DNA from: Methylococcaceae bacterium
Lineage (GTDB): Bacteria; Pseudomonadota; Gammaproteobacteria; Methylococcales; Methylococcaceae
Direction of reading: 5' to 3'
Assembly (NCBI GenBank): GCA_902810705.1
Contig: CADDYU010000036.1
Location: forward strand, 1 to 33,592
Length of the DNA stretch: 33,592 nt
This document shows, one piece after another, positions 18,226 through 28,145 of this stretch (position 1 is its first letter; the number at the start of each line of letters is the position of its first letter). The notes beneath the pieces were generated by a model. The model had not been told where the DNA came from and did not search any database. It saw only the letters and a list, made by a program, of their open reading frames with translations. Both the position numbers and the translations under genes were made by a program.

Positions 18226-19677
18226 CTAACCGGCCTCCATCCGCTTCAGGGCCAGGAACTCTCGCCAGTTCCGCGGCCCATGGGTGGCAAAACTCGGCTC
18301 CGGATTTTCGCGATACGCTTGCTTGACCTGGCTTACCCGATCCTTCGCATTGCGTTGCTGGATTTCTTCCGGCGAGATGCCGTAGGGCTTGGCCGCGTTC
18401 AGGCCAAACACCTTGGCCCGTAACCCTGCCGTGAGTTCCGGATAGCCGTATTGATCCTGCAAACGTTCCGCGATCTGGAAGGTGCGGAAGGCCTGGATTT
18501 GATCCTGCGGGCTGCCGTACCAAATGGAATCGGTGCCCCACAGCACGTTGGATTCGCCCACATGCTTGAGCAACTTGCCCAGCAGGTGCGCCGCTTGGTC
18601 GGGGTCCTTCATGACCAGCCGCCAGGTGCTGCCGAGCTCCGCGTAGACGTTGGCATTCGGCGGAATGCCGTGGTCCTGTAGCGACTTGATCAGGATATCC
18701 ACACCGCTCCTCGGGTTCGCGGGATCGTAAGGGCCTTCCGGCTTGGCGGGCTCGTAACCCGAGTGATAGACGATGAAAGCCACGTCGGGATAACGTTTCG
18801 CCACAGGGCCGATATCCCGGCAGGTCCCGTATTCGGGCTTCAAGCGGAACAATGGCAATCCCTTGTGGATGCAAATGATCTTGATGCCGAGCTCCCTCGC
18901 CCGCTCGATGAACGGAATTCCGAACTCGGGATCATCCAGCCAGTAACCGACGCCCTCCGGCCCCCATTGAGTGTAGGTCTTCCAGGCCGCCACGCCGAAT
19001 TTCTCCTTCTGCACCGCCATGGCTTCGATCTGGCCCTTGAGGTTGGGATGCACCAGGCCGTGGATCAACAAGCGATGGCGACCCTCCATGGCCTCGACCG
19101 CGGCGCGGGTGGCCGCCGCCTCTTCAGTGGACAGGGGATTGTCCTCGGGGGCCGCCGGCACCGCCGACAGCACGGCCATGTCCGTATCGCTGTCCAGGAA
19201 CACCTCACGGATGAAATGCTCGGCGGAAAAACACTCGATGGCGTCCTCGCCGCAGCTCGACTGGGGAAAGAATCGCAGGGTGTACATCCAGTGATTGTCC
19301 CAGCGGCGCCACTTGCCCTTGGGGTTCACGTGATGCCCCTGGATATCGAAGATAAACTCATCGCCGCCCACGGTAGCCTCGGCGAGCGCTTCATCGAGCG
19401 CGGCTTCCCGCGGCAAGTCGTAAAATCCCCCGGTTTTCTTGAATCCGGCGAACGCCTCGTTGATGGCCAAAAGCGTGGCCGCGCTACCGCAGACGGATTT
19501 CAGGAAGGCGCGCCTTGACAGTCCCAAGCGCTTGGCGGCTTCGCCGACGCGCTCGCGGGCCAGCCGATTGGCCTCCATCACGGGGAGTGAAAGGGGAATG
19601 GGAGCGAATTCGCCGTTGGAAGTGGCGTCCAGCTTGATGGGTAAGCGTTTACCTTCCGGATCGAAGTCCTCGCTCAT
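18226..19677 (-). CDS. Amidohydrolase family protein with a twin-arginine signal
   Basis: The 483-residue protein resembles the amidohydrolase-2 (TIM-barrel, metal-dependent) group. Possible metal or catalytic residues are DIQGHH (111-116), His271 in CIHKG, His305 in VYHSG and Asp383 in WGTDSIW. The usual HxH of the first strand reads Q-G-H here. Residues 54-60 (SRRAFLK) followed by a hydrophobic run ending in AFA form a Tat-type signal, placed after an unusually long 53-residue N-terminal region; it may be exported folded to the periplasm. The substrate is unknown. GGAGG sits 7 bases before the ATG, supporting this start. It is followed by fae, and TTGAAT-17-TTATCC upstream (minus strand, near 19730-19700) is a weak promoter candidate. 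Confidence 0.85.
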   Translation of the reverse strand: MSEDFDPEGKRLPIKLDATSNGEFAPIPLSLPVMEANRLARERVGEAAKRLGLSRRAFLKSVCGSAATLLAINEAFAGFKKTGGFYDLPREAALDEALAEATVGGDEFIFDIQGHHVNPKGKWRRWDNHWMYTLRFFPQSSCGEDAIECFSAEHFIREVFLDSDTDMAVLSAVPAAPEDNPLSTEEAAATRAAVEAMEGRHRLLIHGLVHPNLKGQIEAMAVQKEKFGVAAWKTYTQWGPEGVGYWLDDPEFGIPFIERARELGIKIICIHKGLPLFRLKPEYGTCRDIGPVAKRYPDVAFIVYHSGYEPAKPEGPYDPANPRSGVDILIKSLQDHGIPPNANVYAELGSTWRLVMKDPDQAAHLLGKLLKHVGESNVLWGTDSIWYGSPQDQIQAFRTFQIAERLQDQYGYPELTAGLRAKVFGLNAAKPYGISPEEIQQRNAKDRVSQVKQAYRENPEPSFATHGPRNWREFLALKRMEAG

Positions 19678-19921
19678 GATCGTGCCTCCGGTAAAGGATG
19701 AGGATAAAACCCGCCCTGCGGCGCATTCAAATGATGGCAGGCAGGAATCCTTGTCCCTTCGATTCGCTACCTATGGAATGGTTCTGAAAGAGGCGCGGGC
19801 GGCTCGCTAGATGATTTTGCCGATTGTTCCGAGTGAAAGTGTGGCCAGCATCGATAAGAGGGTTGGAGATGCAAGCCTGCCTTCCCTTTCTCGGTGCAAT
19901 TAAATTTCTAGACGGTATCCC

Positions 19922-20539
19922 CTACGTCGTGCCGCCGTGAAAAACGAGTTGTCCCAGGAATTCGTCGCCCTGCTCGGCGTACTCGATACGGGTGATACCG
20001 GCGCTCGCGACCTTGATGCGGAACAGGTTGGAGAGGGGAATCTCGAGCACATGGCTCAGGACCATGCGAATCGTGCCGGCATGGCAGATCACCAGAACAT
20101 GCTTGCCGGAATGGCGGTTAAGAAGGTCGTTGATGGCAGCGACGACGCGCTGACGGAATTCGGCCAAACCCTCGGCGCCATCCGGACGATAGGTCATGGG
20201 ATCGCGGTAGAAGCGTTGCAGCACGCCCGGATCGTACTGGGTGATTTCCTCGCGGGTCTTGCCCTGCCATTCGCCGAAGCCGATTTCCTTGAGCCGGTCA
20301 TCGATCTCCAACGGCAGCCCGCTTTCATCGCTCAGGGCCTCGGCGAAAGCCAGGCAGCGGCCAAGGGGCGAGCTGACGATGACCTCCCAAGGCCGTTTCT
20401 GGCCGAGAGCCGCTCGCATTTGCCGCCAGCCCGTATCGCTCAAGGGATCGTCGATCTGGCCGCGATAGCGACTCCCGCCCACCGGCTCGCCATGCCGCAT
20501 CAAGTCGATCAGAGTGGTGATCCGCTCGTTGGTAATCAC
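19922..20539 (-). CDS. Histidine phosphatase family protein
   Basis: This is a member of the phosphoglycerate-mutase-like histidine phosphatase superfamily. The 205-residue protein has the RHG motif at 15-17 (nucleophile His16), an acid/base Glu85 in [11 protein letters not shown] and the second catalytic His153 in CHAGTIR. The GFGEWQG segment and the size resemble alpha-ribazole phosphatase (CobC) and related small phosphatases, but no cobalamin gene is nearby, so the substrate is left open. The start codon is GTG at 20539-20537 and overlaps the argH stop by four bases (GTGA), so the two are translated together. The 244-base gap downstream to the amidohydrolase gene holds no visible gene. 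Confidence 0.88.
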   Translation of the reverse strand: MITNERITTLIDLMRHGEPVGGSRYRGQIDDPLSDTGWRQMRAALGQKRPWEVIVSSPLGRCLAFAEALSDESGLPLEIDDRLKEIGFGEWQGKTREEITQYDPGVLQRFYRDPMTYRPDGAEGLAEFRQRVVAAINDLLNRHSGKHVLVICHAGTIRMVLSHVLEIPLSNLFRIKVASAGITRIEYAEQGDEFLGQLVFHGGTT

Positions 20540-21933
20540 TCCGATACTGCCTCGTCGAGAATCTGCCGAGCACGCCGCACGGCCTCGCGCACCTGGTCGG
20601 GCGCCGTGCCGCCGAAATGGTCGCGGGCCTTGACCGAGCCCTCCAGCGTGAGGACGTCGAACACGTCGGCCTCGATGGTGGTTGATAATTGCCGCAACTC
20701 GGCCAGCGCGAGTTGAGACAGATCGCGGCCGGTCTTGATGCCCAGCCGGACCGCCTTGCCGACGATCTCATGAGCGTCCCGGAAGGCGACGCCCCGGCGC
20801 ACCAGGTAATCGGCCAGATCGGTCGCCGTGGCATAGCCCTTCCAGGCGGCCTGGTGCATGGCGTCGCGGTTGGGGCGGAGGTGGGGCACCATGTCAGCGA
20901 AAGCCCTGAGGCAATGTTTCAGGGTATCGGCGGTGTCGAACAGCGGTTCCTTGTCTTCCTGATTATCCTTGTTGTAGGCCAGAGGCTGGCTCTTCATCAG
21001 AGTGAGGAGGCCGAGCAAGTGTCCGAACACGCGCCCCGACTTGCCGCGCACCAGCTCCGGCACGTCCGGGTTCTTCTTTTGCGGCATGATGGACGAACCG
21101 GTGCAGAAAGCATCGGGCAAATCGATGAATCCGAATTGCACCGAAGTCCACAGAATCAGCTCCTCGGAAAACCGCGACAGATGCATCATGATCAGACTGG
21201 CACAGGCAGCGAACTCGATGGCGAAATCCCGATCGCTCACCGCGTCCAGCGAATTGGCCGCAGGCCGGTCGAAGCCCAGGAGTTCGGCGGTGTAATGCCG
21301 ATCGAGCGGGAAGGTGGTGCCGGCCAGGGCGGCGGCGCCCAAAGGCATGACGTTGACCCGCTTGCGGCAGTCCTTGAGCCGCTCTTGGTCGCGCGTCAGC
21401 ATTTCGTACCAGGCCATGAGGTGATGGCCGAAAGTGACCGGCTGGGCTACTTGAAGATGGGTGAAGCCGGGCATGATGGTGTCCGCCTCCCGCTCCGCGA
21501 GGTCCAGCAGGACCGCTTGCAGGCGGCGGAGCTCGGCTCCGATGAGATCGATCTCCCCGCGTAGATACAGCCGAATGTCGGTCGCCACCTGGTCGTTGCG
21601 GGAGCGCCCCGAGTGCAGCTTCTTGCCGGCCTCGCCGATTCGTTCGGTCAGGCGAGCCTCAATGTTCATGTGCACGTCCTCGAGTTCCACCGACCAGACG
21701 AAATCGCCCCGTTCGATGTCCGCGAGAATTTCTCTCAACCCGGTGACAATGGTCTCACGATCCTCTTCCGAGAGAACCCCGATCCGGGCCAGCATGGTGG
21801 CATGGGCGATGGAGCCCTGGATGTCGTGCCGGGCCAGCCGCTGGTCGAAGGAAACCGAGGCCGTGAAGGCTTCGACGAAGGCATCGGTGGCTTCCGTGAA
21901 CCGGCCCGCCCAGGGCTTTTGTTCGTTGCTCAT
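20536..21933 (-). CDS. argH: Argininosuccinate lyase
   Basis: ArgH splits argininosuccinate into arginine and fumarate, the last step of arginine synthesis. The 465-residue protein has all signatures of the fumarase/aspartase superfamily: HSGRSRND (107-114), PGFTHLQ (155-161) and the active-site loop [12 protein letters not shown] (279-290). A TTG four codons upstream extends the frame. The ATG at 21933-21931 has GGAA 7-8 bases upstream and gives the family-like [12 protein letters not shown] start, so it was preferred. A TATAAT 31 bases upstream is a likely promoter element. Confidence 0.97.
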   Translation of the reverse strand: MSNEQKPWAGRFTEATDAFVEAFTASVSFDQRLARHDIQGSIAHATMLARIGVLSEEDRETIVTGLREILADIERGDFVWSVELEDVHMNIEARLTERIGEAGKKLHSGRSRNDQVATDIRLYLRGEIDLIGAELRRLQAVLLDLAEREADTIMPGFTHLQVAQPVTFGHHLMAWYEMLTRDQERLKDCRKRVNVMPLGAAALAGTTFPLDRHYTAELLGFDRPAANSLDAVSDRDFAIEFAACASLIMMHLSRFSEELILWTSVQFGFIDLPDAFCTGSSIMPQKKNPDVPELVRGKSGRVFGHLLGLLTLMKSQPLAYNKDNQEDKEPLFDTADTLKHCLRAFADMVPHLRPNRDAMHQAAWKGYATATDLADYLVRRGVAFRDAHEIVGKAVRLGIKTGRDLSQLALAELRQLSTTIEADVFDVLTLEGSVKARDHFGGTAPDQVREAVRRARQILDEAVSE

Positions 21934-21963
21934 GAATTTTTCCAAAACCGCTGAATCAATGGG

Positions 21964-21969
21964 ATTATA
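21964..21969 (-). promoter_or_regulatory. Possible -10 element for argH
   Basis: A perfect TATAAT on the minus strand lies 30 bases before the argH ATG. No clear -35 hexamer is found at the usual distance. It lies in the divergent argH-pgi region; a GATAAT at 22046-22051 on the plus strand is a matching weak candidate for pgi. Confidence 0.4.
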
Positions 21970-22145
21970 ACCCGAGACCCCAAGAGCGCGGGCTCTAGCC
22001 TGGATTCGCCCCGTGGCACGGCCAGTTTATTCACTTTTTTCTTACGATAATGTGGCTCGCCGGTTTTCCGGTTTGCGCTTCCCGTTTATTCCCCGCAAGC
22101 GCTGTAGTAGCATCCCAAGGTAAACAACAGCGGAAATTCCATACG

Positions 22146-23786
22146 ATGACTCGACCCATCCAGCTTCCGGCCTGGCGGGCGCTCGCCGAGCACCAGAGGG
22201 ACATCGCCAATATTCACATGCGGGATTTGTTCGCGACCGACCCGCACCGCTTCGAACGCTTTTCCCTGCGCTTCGGTGATCTTCTCTTTGATTATTCGAA
22301 GAACCGAATCACCGAGACCACCTTGAATCTCCTCCTGGAACTCGCTCGGCAGTCGGGACTCGCCGATCGGATCGCGGCCATGTTCCGCGGCGACAAGATC
22401 AATCTCACCGAGCACCGCGCCGTGCTGCACGTGGCCTTGCGCAACCGCGCCAATCGGCCGATTTTAGCGGATGGCAAAGATGTCATGCCCGAGGTCAACC
22501 GGGTGCTGGATCAGATGCGGAAATTCACCGAGGCGGTCCGCGCGGGGCGCTGGCGGGGCTGCACCGGCAAGCCCATTGAGGCCGTGGTGAACATCGGCAT
22601 CGGCGGCTCCGACCTGGGCCCCAAGATGGCGGTGAAAGCCTTGACGCCTTATACGGACCCGAGTCTCCGGGTCCGATTCGTGTCCAATGTGGACGAGACG
22701 GACTTGATGCAGAATCTCGAGGATTTGGACCCGGAAACCACCCTGTTCTGCGTCGCCTCGAAAACGTTTTCCACCCAGGAAACCATGGTCAACGCCGAAT
22801 CGGCGCGCGCCTGGTTCCTGGCGCGGGTCCGGGATTCCGCCGCCATCGTCAAGCATTTCGTCGCGATTTCCACCAACGCCGTGAAAGTAGCGGAATTCGG
22901 CATCGATCCGGCTAACATGTTCGAATTCTGGGACTGGGTGGGCGGACGCTACTCGCTGTGGTCCGCCATTGGCCTGCCCATCGCCCTCGCCGTGGGCATG
23001 GACCGCTTCGAAGCCCTGCTCGAAGGCGCCCATCAGGTGGATGAACATTTCCGCACCGAGCCTTTCGAGCGGAACATCCCGGTGCTGATGGGGCTTCTCG
23101 GGATTTGGTACGGCGATTTCTTCAGCGCCGAAACCTACGCCATCCTGCCCTACGACCAGTACCTGGAATACCTGCCGACCTATCTCCAGCAAGGCGACAT
23201 GGAGAGCAACGGCAAGAGCGTGGACAAGGAAGGCCGGCCGGTGGATTACGAAACCGGCCCCATCATCTTCGGCCAGCCGGGCACCAACGGCCAGCACGCC
23301 TTTTATCAGTTGCTTCATCAGGGCACCAAGCTCGTGCCCTGCGATTTTCTCGCGGCGGCGCAAAGCCATCATCATCTCGGGCGCCATCACGAACTGCTCA
23401 TCTCCAACTTCATCGCCCAGCCCGAAGCCCTCATGCGCGGCAAGACCTTCGAGGAGGCCAAGACGGAGCTGGAGACCGAAGGCGTTGCCGGCGAGCACCT
23501 GTTGACCCTGGCCGCCGCCAAGACCTTTCCCGGCAATCGGCCGTCCAATGCCATTTTGTACCGAAAGCTCACGCCGGAAACCCTGGGCAGCCTGATCGCC
23601 CTGTACGAGCATAAAATCTTCGTTCAGGGCGCGATTTGGAACATCAATTCCTTCGACCAGATGGGCGTCGAACTGGGCAAGCGGTTGGCCAAGACCATTT
23701 TCACGGAGCTGGACGACGCACGGCCGGCCGACTCCCACGACAGCTCCACCAATGGCCTCATCAACCATTACAAGAGCCTCCGCTAG
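22146..23786 (+). CDS. pgi: Glucose-6-phosphate isomerase
   Basis: Pgi interconverts glucose 6-phosphate and fructose 6-phosphate. In ribulose-monophosphate methylotrophs it also feeds hexose phosphate into the oxidative cycle with Zwf, Pgl and Gnd. The 546-residue protein is full length. It has GIGGSDLGP at 151-159, [13 protein letters not shown] at 265-277 and the second family signature near the C-terminus ([12 protein letters not shown]). The open frame extends 32 codons upstream, but that part does not resemble the family. The ATG at 22146 gives a length close to E. coli Pgi (549). The Shine-Dalgarno motif GGAAA is about 10 bases away, so initiation may be modest. Confidence 0.97.
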   Translation: MTRPIQLPAWRALAEHQRDIANIHMRDLFATDPHRFERFSLRFGDLLFDYSKNRITETTLNLLLELARQSGLADRIAAMFRGDKINLTEHRAVLHVALRNRANRPILADGKDVMPEVNRVLDQMRKFTEAVRAGRWRGCTGKPIEAVVNIGIGGSDLGPKMAVKALTPYTDPSLRVRFVSNVDETDLMQNLEDLDPETTLFCVASKTFSTQETMVNAESARAWFLARVRDSAAIVKHFVAISTNAVKVAEFGIDPANMFEFWDWVGGRYSLWSAIGLPIALAVGMDRFEALLEGAHQVDEHFRTEPFERNIPVLMGLLGIWYGDFFSAETYAILPYDQYLEYLPTYLQQGDMESNGKSVDKEGRPVDYETGPIIFGQPGTNGQHAFYQLLHQGTKLVPCDFLAAAQSHHHLGRHHELLISNFIAQPEALMRGKTFEEAKTELETEGVAGEHLLTLAAAKTFPGNRPSNAILYRKLTPETLGSLIALYEHKIFVQGAIWNINSFDQMGVELGKRLAKTIFTELDDARPADSHDSSTNGLINHYKSLR

Positions 23787-23788
23787 CC

Positions 23789-24517
23789 ATGACCCGCGAA
23801 CTCTTCATTGCCGAATGCGCCAGCGATTTAGCGCGCGAGGCTGCCGATCGCTTCGCCGAGGCGGCGACCCGTGCCATCCATCGCCATGGCCGCTTCGCCG
23901 TGGCCCTGTCCGGCGGCGGCACACCGCGCCGGCTCTATTCGCTGCTGGCCACGCCGCCTTACCTGACTGCCATCGACTGGCCCCGCGTCCATATCTTTTT
24001 CGCTGACGAGCGCTTCGTGCCGCCGGACGACCCCGACAGCAATCTTCGTTTGGTCCAGGAAACCCTGCTGGACCGCGTCCCCATTCCATCGGCCAACATT
24101 TATCCCATGCCGACCCAAGGCGCCGAACCGGAAGCCTCTGCCGCCCGCTATGCCGAAACCCTGAAAGCCTTCTTTGCCGAGTCCCCGCCCCGCTTCGATT
24201 TGATTCTGCTCGGCATGGGGCCGGACGGCCACACCGCCTCCCTATTTCCCGGCCGGCCGGACTATCCCGGTTCCGTCGCCGCCGTTCGCGATTCGCCCAA
24301 GCCACCGCCGACGCGGCTGACCTTGACCTTGGCGACCATCAATCGGGCGACCCAGATATTGTTCTTGGTGACGGGCGCCGACAAGGCTGGAACATTGCAG
24401 GCGATTTTCGAAGGCGGGAAAGGTGGCGCCGATTTGCCGGCGGCCCGAGTCGCGGCGGAGGGCGGGACAACGGTTTGGCTGGTGGATCGGGAGGCGGCCG
24501 CCGAACTCGCGGATTGA
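23789..24517 (+). CDS. pgl: 6-phosphogluconolactonase
   Basis: Pgl hydrolyses 6-phosphogluconolactone in the oxidative pentose-phosphate branch. The 242-residue protein is of the DevB/SOL type, with LSGGGTP (40-46), ADERFVP (72-78) and GMGPDGHTASLFP (142-154). The frame is open far upstream within pgi, but the ATG at 23789, two bases after the pgi stop, gives the correct N-terminus (MTRELFIAECASDLARE). Its Shine-Dalgarno motif is poor, so translation is probably coupled to pgi. Neither zwf nor gnd is in the window. Confidence 0.95.
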   Translation: MTRELFIAECASDLAREAADRFAEAATRAIHRHGRFAVALSGGGTPRRLYSLLATPPYLTAIDWPRVHIFFADERFVPPDDPDSNLRLVQETLLDRVPIPSANIYPMPTQGAEPEASAARYAETLKAFFAESPPRFDLILLGMGPDGHTASLFPGRPDYPGSVAAVRDSPKPPPTRLTLTLATINRATQILFLVTGADKAGTLQAIFEGGKGGADLPAARVAAEGGTTVWLVDREAAAELAD

Positions 24518-24528
24518 CACAATTCCTG

Positions 24529-24550
24529 CCCGTTTTTCAGCGGGATTTTT
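24529..24550 (+). terminator. Weak possible terminator after pgl
   Basis: CCCG (24529-24532) and CGGG (24541-24544) could pair around an 8-base loop and are followed by A and five T residues. The stem is only four pairs, so termination is doubtful and read-through into the carboxylesterase gene is likely. Confidence 0.25.
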
Positions 24551-24577
24551 CCTCTGACTTAAGACATCTCTAGCGCG

Positions 24578-25243
24578 ATGAAGAAAGACCTCTTGCCCGC
24601 CGTCATCATCGAACCTTCAGGCCCCCACCGTTCCACCATCATCTGGCTGCATGGGCTCGGGGCGGACGGCCATGACTTCGAGCCTGTGGCGACCGAACTC
24701 CGCCTGCCGGAATCACTGGGCGTCCGCTTCGTGCTGCCCCACGCGCCGAGGTGCGCCGTTACCATCAACGGCGGCTATCTCATGCCAGCCTGGTACGACA
24801 TCGCTACACCCGATCTGAGCCTCGCGCCGGACGAAGCCGGCATTTGCGCCTCGCGGGGGGCCGTGATGCAACTCGTGGAGCGGGAAATCGCGGCCGGCAT
24901 CGCGCCGGAACGCATCATCCTGGCGGGATTCTCGCAAGGGAGCGTCATCGCCCTGGAAACCGCCGTCTGGCATCAGGATCGGGTAGGCGGCGCGATCTGT
25001 CTCTCGGGCTATGTGGCCTCGCCGCAGAGCCTTCCCTCCGCGATCCGAGCTTTCCCCCTGTTCCTGGCTCATGGCACCCAGGATACGGTGGTGCCTTATG
25101 CACTGGGGCTCGCCGCCCGCCGCACGCTCGAAGCCAAGGGTTATGCCGTGGACTGGCACAGCTATCCCATGCCCCACTCGGTCTCCTGGGAGGAAATCAC
25201 CGATATCCGAAAGTGGCTGTTGCAGAGGCTGAGCGCCGCGTGA
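24578..25243 (+). CDS. Alpha/beta hydrolase, carboxylesterase/phospholipase type
   Basis: This is a small serine esterase of the YpfH/EstB (carboxylesterase II) group. The 221-residue protein has WLHGLGADGHDF (23-34, oxyanion region), nucleophile Ser119 in GFSQG, Asp169 in GTQD and His200 in PMPHSVSWEE, a complete triad in the usual order. The length is normal. There is no signal peptide, so it is cytoplasmic. It lies 60 bases after pgl on the same strand and may be co-transcribed. The natural substrate is unknown. The next gene converges, with only 15 bases between the stops. Confidence 0.9.
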   Translation: MKKDLLPAVIIEPSGPHRSTIIWLHGLGADGHDFEPVATELRLPESLGVRFVLPHAPRCAVTINGGYLMPAWYDIATPDLSLAPDEAGICASRGAVMQLVEREIAAGIAPERIILAGFSQGSVIALETAVWHQDRVGGAICLSGYVASPQSLPSAIRAFPLFLAHGTQDTVVPYALGLAARRTLEAKGYAVDWHSYPMPHSVSWEEITDIRKWLLQRLSAA

Positions 25244-25258
25244 GGCGCGAAACTCCGG

Positions 25259-25879
25259 CTATTGGAATTGGATCGTGAACCCCCCGACTTCCCGGCTAGG
25301 TTTGGCGAGGGATAACTGGATCTCGAAGGGTCGGCCAACCGGCATCAGCAAGCCAGGCCGCCATTCCGGAAGATATTCCGGAGGTTCGAACAGGCGCTCG
25401 GCGATGGGCGAGCCGCCGAGTTCATTGAGTACCAATTTGAGTTTCGGAAACGCCTGGGGCAACACGGACCGATTGACGAAGGTCAGGCTGAATTCCAGCC
25501 CCTCCTTGCTGCCGCCCATCCGGTTCAGAGCGCGGTCGGTGACTTGAAGGCGGCCGATATCCTTGAAGGGCGGCAGCACACAGCCGAGACCTGCGCAAAC
25601 GCGGTCCAGCCACGGCCGGACATGGACATTCTGCGCAAGGCGCCGGCTTTCGAAGGCGAGGATCTGCAAGCTCAGCAACATCGTCAAGGCCAGCACGCCA
25701 GCGCCCCACCGCCGCGAATCGGTCATTTCGAGCCACCAGCGGCTTTTCCGCCTCAGCGCCGCTCGGCCAATCCCGAGGTCGCTTTTCTCCTCCCACCACC
25801 TCGTGCGCCCGGACCGGTATGTGAGGGGCGGCTGGCCTTGCTTGCCAGGCCGCGGCGGCACGGGCGGCGCGGGCCTCAT
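25259..25879 (-). CDS. DUF3426 family membrane protein lacking the usual zinc ribbon
   Basis: The 206-residue protein has a proline- and arginine-rich N-terminus (1-55), one membrane helix (58-75) and a C-terminal DUF3426 domain (about 85-206) with RPWLDRVCAGLGCVLPPFKDI (the C-x4-C-LPP mark; cited to locate it at 88-108), then LSLTFVNRS-like and PVGRPFEIQLSL segments. Homologues in this position normally begin with a CxxC...CxxC zinc ribbon, which is absent. The ATG overlaps the prmA stop by four bases (ATGA), so the start is fixed by coupling. Its usual neighbours dusB and fis do not follow; a convergent esterase gene does. Function is unknown; it is likely an inner-membrane protein. Confidence 0.78.
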   Translation of the reverse strand: MRPAPPVPPRPGKQGQPPLTYRSGRTRWWEEKSDLGIGRAALRRKSRWWLEMTDSRRWGAGVLALTMLLSLQILAFESRRLAQNVHVRPWLDRVCAGLGCVLPPFKDIGRLQVTDRALNRMGGSKEGLEFSLTFVNRSVLPQAFPKLKLVLNELGGSPIAERLFEPPEYLPEWRPGLLMPVGRPFEIQLSLAKPSREVGGFTIQFQ

Positions 25880-26754
25880 GGCACCCGCCTCCGACCGGTG
25901 AGCAAAGCCCAGTCCTCGCGCAAAGCCGTAGATCCGAATTCGATTCGCGGTTCATAAGCCCGGCGGACGGGCTCGACTTGTGTGACGAGAATCCCGGACA
26001 GAGCCAGACGTCCGCCGGGCCGAAGTCTTGCGACGATATCGTCCACCAGTTCGGCCAGGGGACCGGCGAGGATGTTGGCCACCAGAATGTCGGCCTCGAA
26101 CCGAGGCAAGTCCTTGGGATAGCCCAGTGTCAATCCAGATTCGACACCGTTCTTGCGGGCGTTTTCCGCGCTGGCGGCCAGCGCCTGGGGATCGATGTCC
26201 ACGCCGTAAGCCGCTGCCGCGCCGAGCTTGAGGGCGGCGACCGCGAGAATGCCGGACCCGCAGCCGTAATCGACAACGGTCTTGCCGGCCCAATCCAATC
26301 CGTCCAGCCATTCCAGGCATAGCGCGGTGGTGGGATGGGTGCCGGTGCCGAACGCGAGGCCCGGATCCAGCCGCACGTTGACGGCCTCCGGTTCGGGCGG
26401 CTCGAAGCCGGTCGGACAAATCCACAGCCGCCGGCCGAAGCGCGTGGGTCTGAAGTGCTCCAGCCACACCCGCTCCCAAGCCCGGTCTTCCACTCCGAGG
26501 CTCTCCCAGTCGGCCACTCGCCCCACGAATTCGGCCGCCGCCGCGGATCGCAAGGCCGCTTCGTCCACATTCTCGTCCAGAAGCGCGACCACGCGGGTCT
26601 TCCGCCACAGCGGCGTCTCTCCCGGCTTGGGTTCGAACAGCGGCTGATCGCCGGCGTCCTCGAAGCTTACCGAGACCGCACCTCGATCCATGAAGAAATC
26701 GGACAGGGGCTCGGCGAGCGATTCATCGACCGTCACGCCCAGTTGGCGCCACAT
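25876..26754 (-). CDS. prmA: Ribosomal protein L11 methyltransferase
   Basis: PrmA trimethylates ribosomal protein L11 using SAM. The 292-residue protein (E. coli has 293) has the N-terminal substrate-binding domain, DPGLAFGTGTHPTT (130-143), SAM motif I VVDYGCGSGILA (160-171) and VANILAGPL as the NPPY-like motif. The open frame runs far upstream through accC, but the ATG at 26754-26752 shares one base with the accC stop (TGATG) and gives the right length. The pairing with accC downstream of accB is common in gammaproteobacteria. Confidence 0.96.
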   Translation of the reverse strand: MWRQLGVTVDESLAEPLSDFFMDRGAVSVSFEDAGDQPLFEPKPGETPLWRKTRVVALLDENVDEAALRSAAAAEFVGRVADWESLGVEDRAWERVWLEHFRPTRFGRRLWICPTGFEPPEPEAVNVRLDPGLAFGTGTHPTTALCLEWLDGLDWAGKTVVDYGCGSGILAVAALKLGAAAAYGVDIDPQALAASAENARKNGVESGLTLGYPKDLPRFEADILVANILAGPLAELVDDIVARLRPGGRLALSGILVTQVEPVRRAYEPRIEFGSTALREDWALLTGRRRVP

Positions 26755-28100
26755 CAGTGCTTCAGCCCCAGCTTCTGTTCCAGGTAATGGATGTTCTGAC
26801 CGCCGGCCTCGAATGCCGCGTCGTTGACGATATCTAGCAGCAGCGGAATATTGCACTTGATGCCGCCGATGACCATTTCGCTTAGAGCGGTGCGCATGCG
26901 GGCGATGGCGCTTGCGCGGTTCTCGCCGTGGGCGATGAGCTTGCCGATCATGGAGTCGTAGTAGGGCGGCACCTTGTAACCATTGTAGATATGGGTTTCC
27001 ACGCGGATGCCGGGACCGCCGGGCATGTGGAACTGCTCGATCAGGCCGGGGCTGGGCACGAAACTCGCGGGATCCTCGGCGTTGAGCCGGCATTCGATCG
27101 CATGGCCGCGCAGTTGGACATCCTCCTGCCGAATAGAGAGGGTTTCCCCAGCCGCGATGCGCAGTTGTTCCTTGACGATGTCGAAGCCGGTCACCATTTC
27201 GGTAACGGGGTGCTCGACCTGAACCCGGGTGTTCATCTCGATGAAATAGAACTCGCCCTCTTGATATAGGAATTCGAAGGTGCCGGCGCCGAGATAGCCG
27301 ATGTCCTGGCAGGCCCGGACGCAGCGCGCCCCCATTTCCCGCCGCTGCTCCTCGGTGATGCCGGGAGCGGGGGCTTCCTCGATCACTTTTTGATGCCGGC
27401 GCTGGGTGGAACAATCGCGCTCGCCCAGATGAATGACGTTGCCATGGCTGTCGGCGATAACCTGGAACTCGATGTGCCTCGGATCCTCCAGGAATTTTTC
27501 CATGTACACCGTGTCATTGCCGAAGGCCGCGCTGGCTTCGCCGCGGGTCAGGGCGATGGCGCTGTGGAGGTTGGCCTCGCTGTGCACCACCCGCATGCCA
27601 CGGCCCCCGCCGCCGCCGGCGGCCTTGATGATGATGGGAAAGCCAATGCGACGGGCAATCTTGAGGTTTTCGTCGTAATTATCGCTCAAAGGACCGTCCG
27701 AGCCCGGAAGGCAGGGAATTCCGGCCTTCCTCATGGCCTCGATGGCCGACACCTTGTCACCCATGAGCCGGATGGTTTCGGGCCGGGGCCCTATGAAGAT
27801 GAAGCCGCTCTGGATGACTTTTTCCGCGAAATCGGCATTCTCCGAGAGAAACCCATAGCCCGGATGAATGGCTACCGCGTCGGTCACCTCGGCGGCACTG
27901 ATGATGGCGGGCACATTGAGATAGCTTTCCCGGGCGGGCGCCGGGCCGATGCAGACCGATTCGTCAGCGAGACGCACGTGCTTGAGGTCACGATCGGCCT
28001 CGGAATGCACGGCCACGGCCTTGATGCCGAGTTCGCGACAGGCTCGAAGAATGCGCAGGGCAATCTCGCCCCGATTGGCGATCAGGATTTTACCAAGCAT
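26754..28100 (-). CDS. accC: Acetyl-CoA carboxylase, biotin carboxylase subunit
   Basis: AccC carboxylates the biotin carried by AccB, the first half-reaction of malonyl-CoA synthesis. The 448-residue protein is of usual length and starts [18 protein letters not shown]. The ATP-grasp glycine-rich loop GGGGGRG is at 162-168, and [14 protein letters not shown] is present with the catalytic Arg and Glu residues. A TTG or other start 11 codons upstream is possible, but AGGTG lies 5 bases before the ATG at 28100-28098. It sits between accB and prmA. Confidence 0.98.
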   Translation of the reverse strand: MLGKILIANRGEIALRILRACRELGIKAVAVHSEADRDLKHVRLADESVCIGPAPARESYLNVPAIISAAEVTDAVAIHPGYGFLSENADFAEKVIQSGFIFIGPRPETIRLMGDKVSAIEAMRKAGIPCLPGSDGPLSDNYDENLKIARRIGFPIIIKAAGGGGGRGMRVVHSEANLHSAIALTRGEASAAFGNDTVYMEKFLEDPRHIEFQVIADSHGNVIHLGERDCSTQRRHQKVIEEAPAPGITEEQRREMGARCVRACQDIGYLGAGTFEFLYQEGEFYFIEMNTRVQVEHPVTEMVTGFDIVKEQLRIAAGETLSIRQEDVQLRGHAIECRLNAEDPASFVPSPGLIEQFHMPGGPGIRVETHIYNGYKVPPYYDSMIGKLIAHGENRASAIARMRTALSEMVIGGIKCNIPLLLDIVNDAAFEAGGQNIHYLEQKLGLKH

Positions 28101-28145
28101 GGCAACACCTAAGAAGTATGTGGGTGGTGGCACGGGGACGCGCCG

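Noticed and set aside
22464..23768. A 434-codon minus-strand frame opposite pgi
   Set aside because: It is a shadow of pgi, without family motifs or a suitable start signal.
26754..27414. A 5' extension of the prmA frame into accC
   Set aside because: PrmA has family length from the ATG at 26754; the extension lies wholly inside accC and is Arg-rich out-of-frame sequence.
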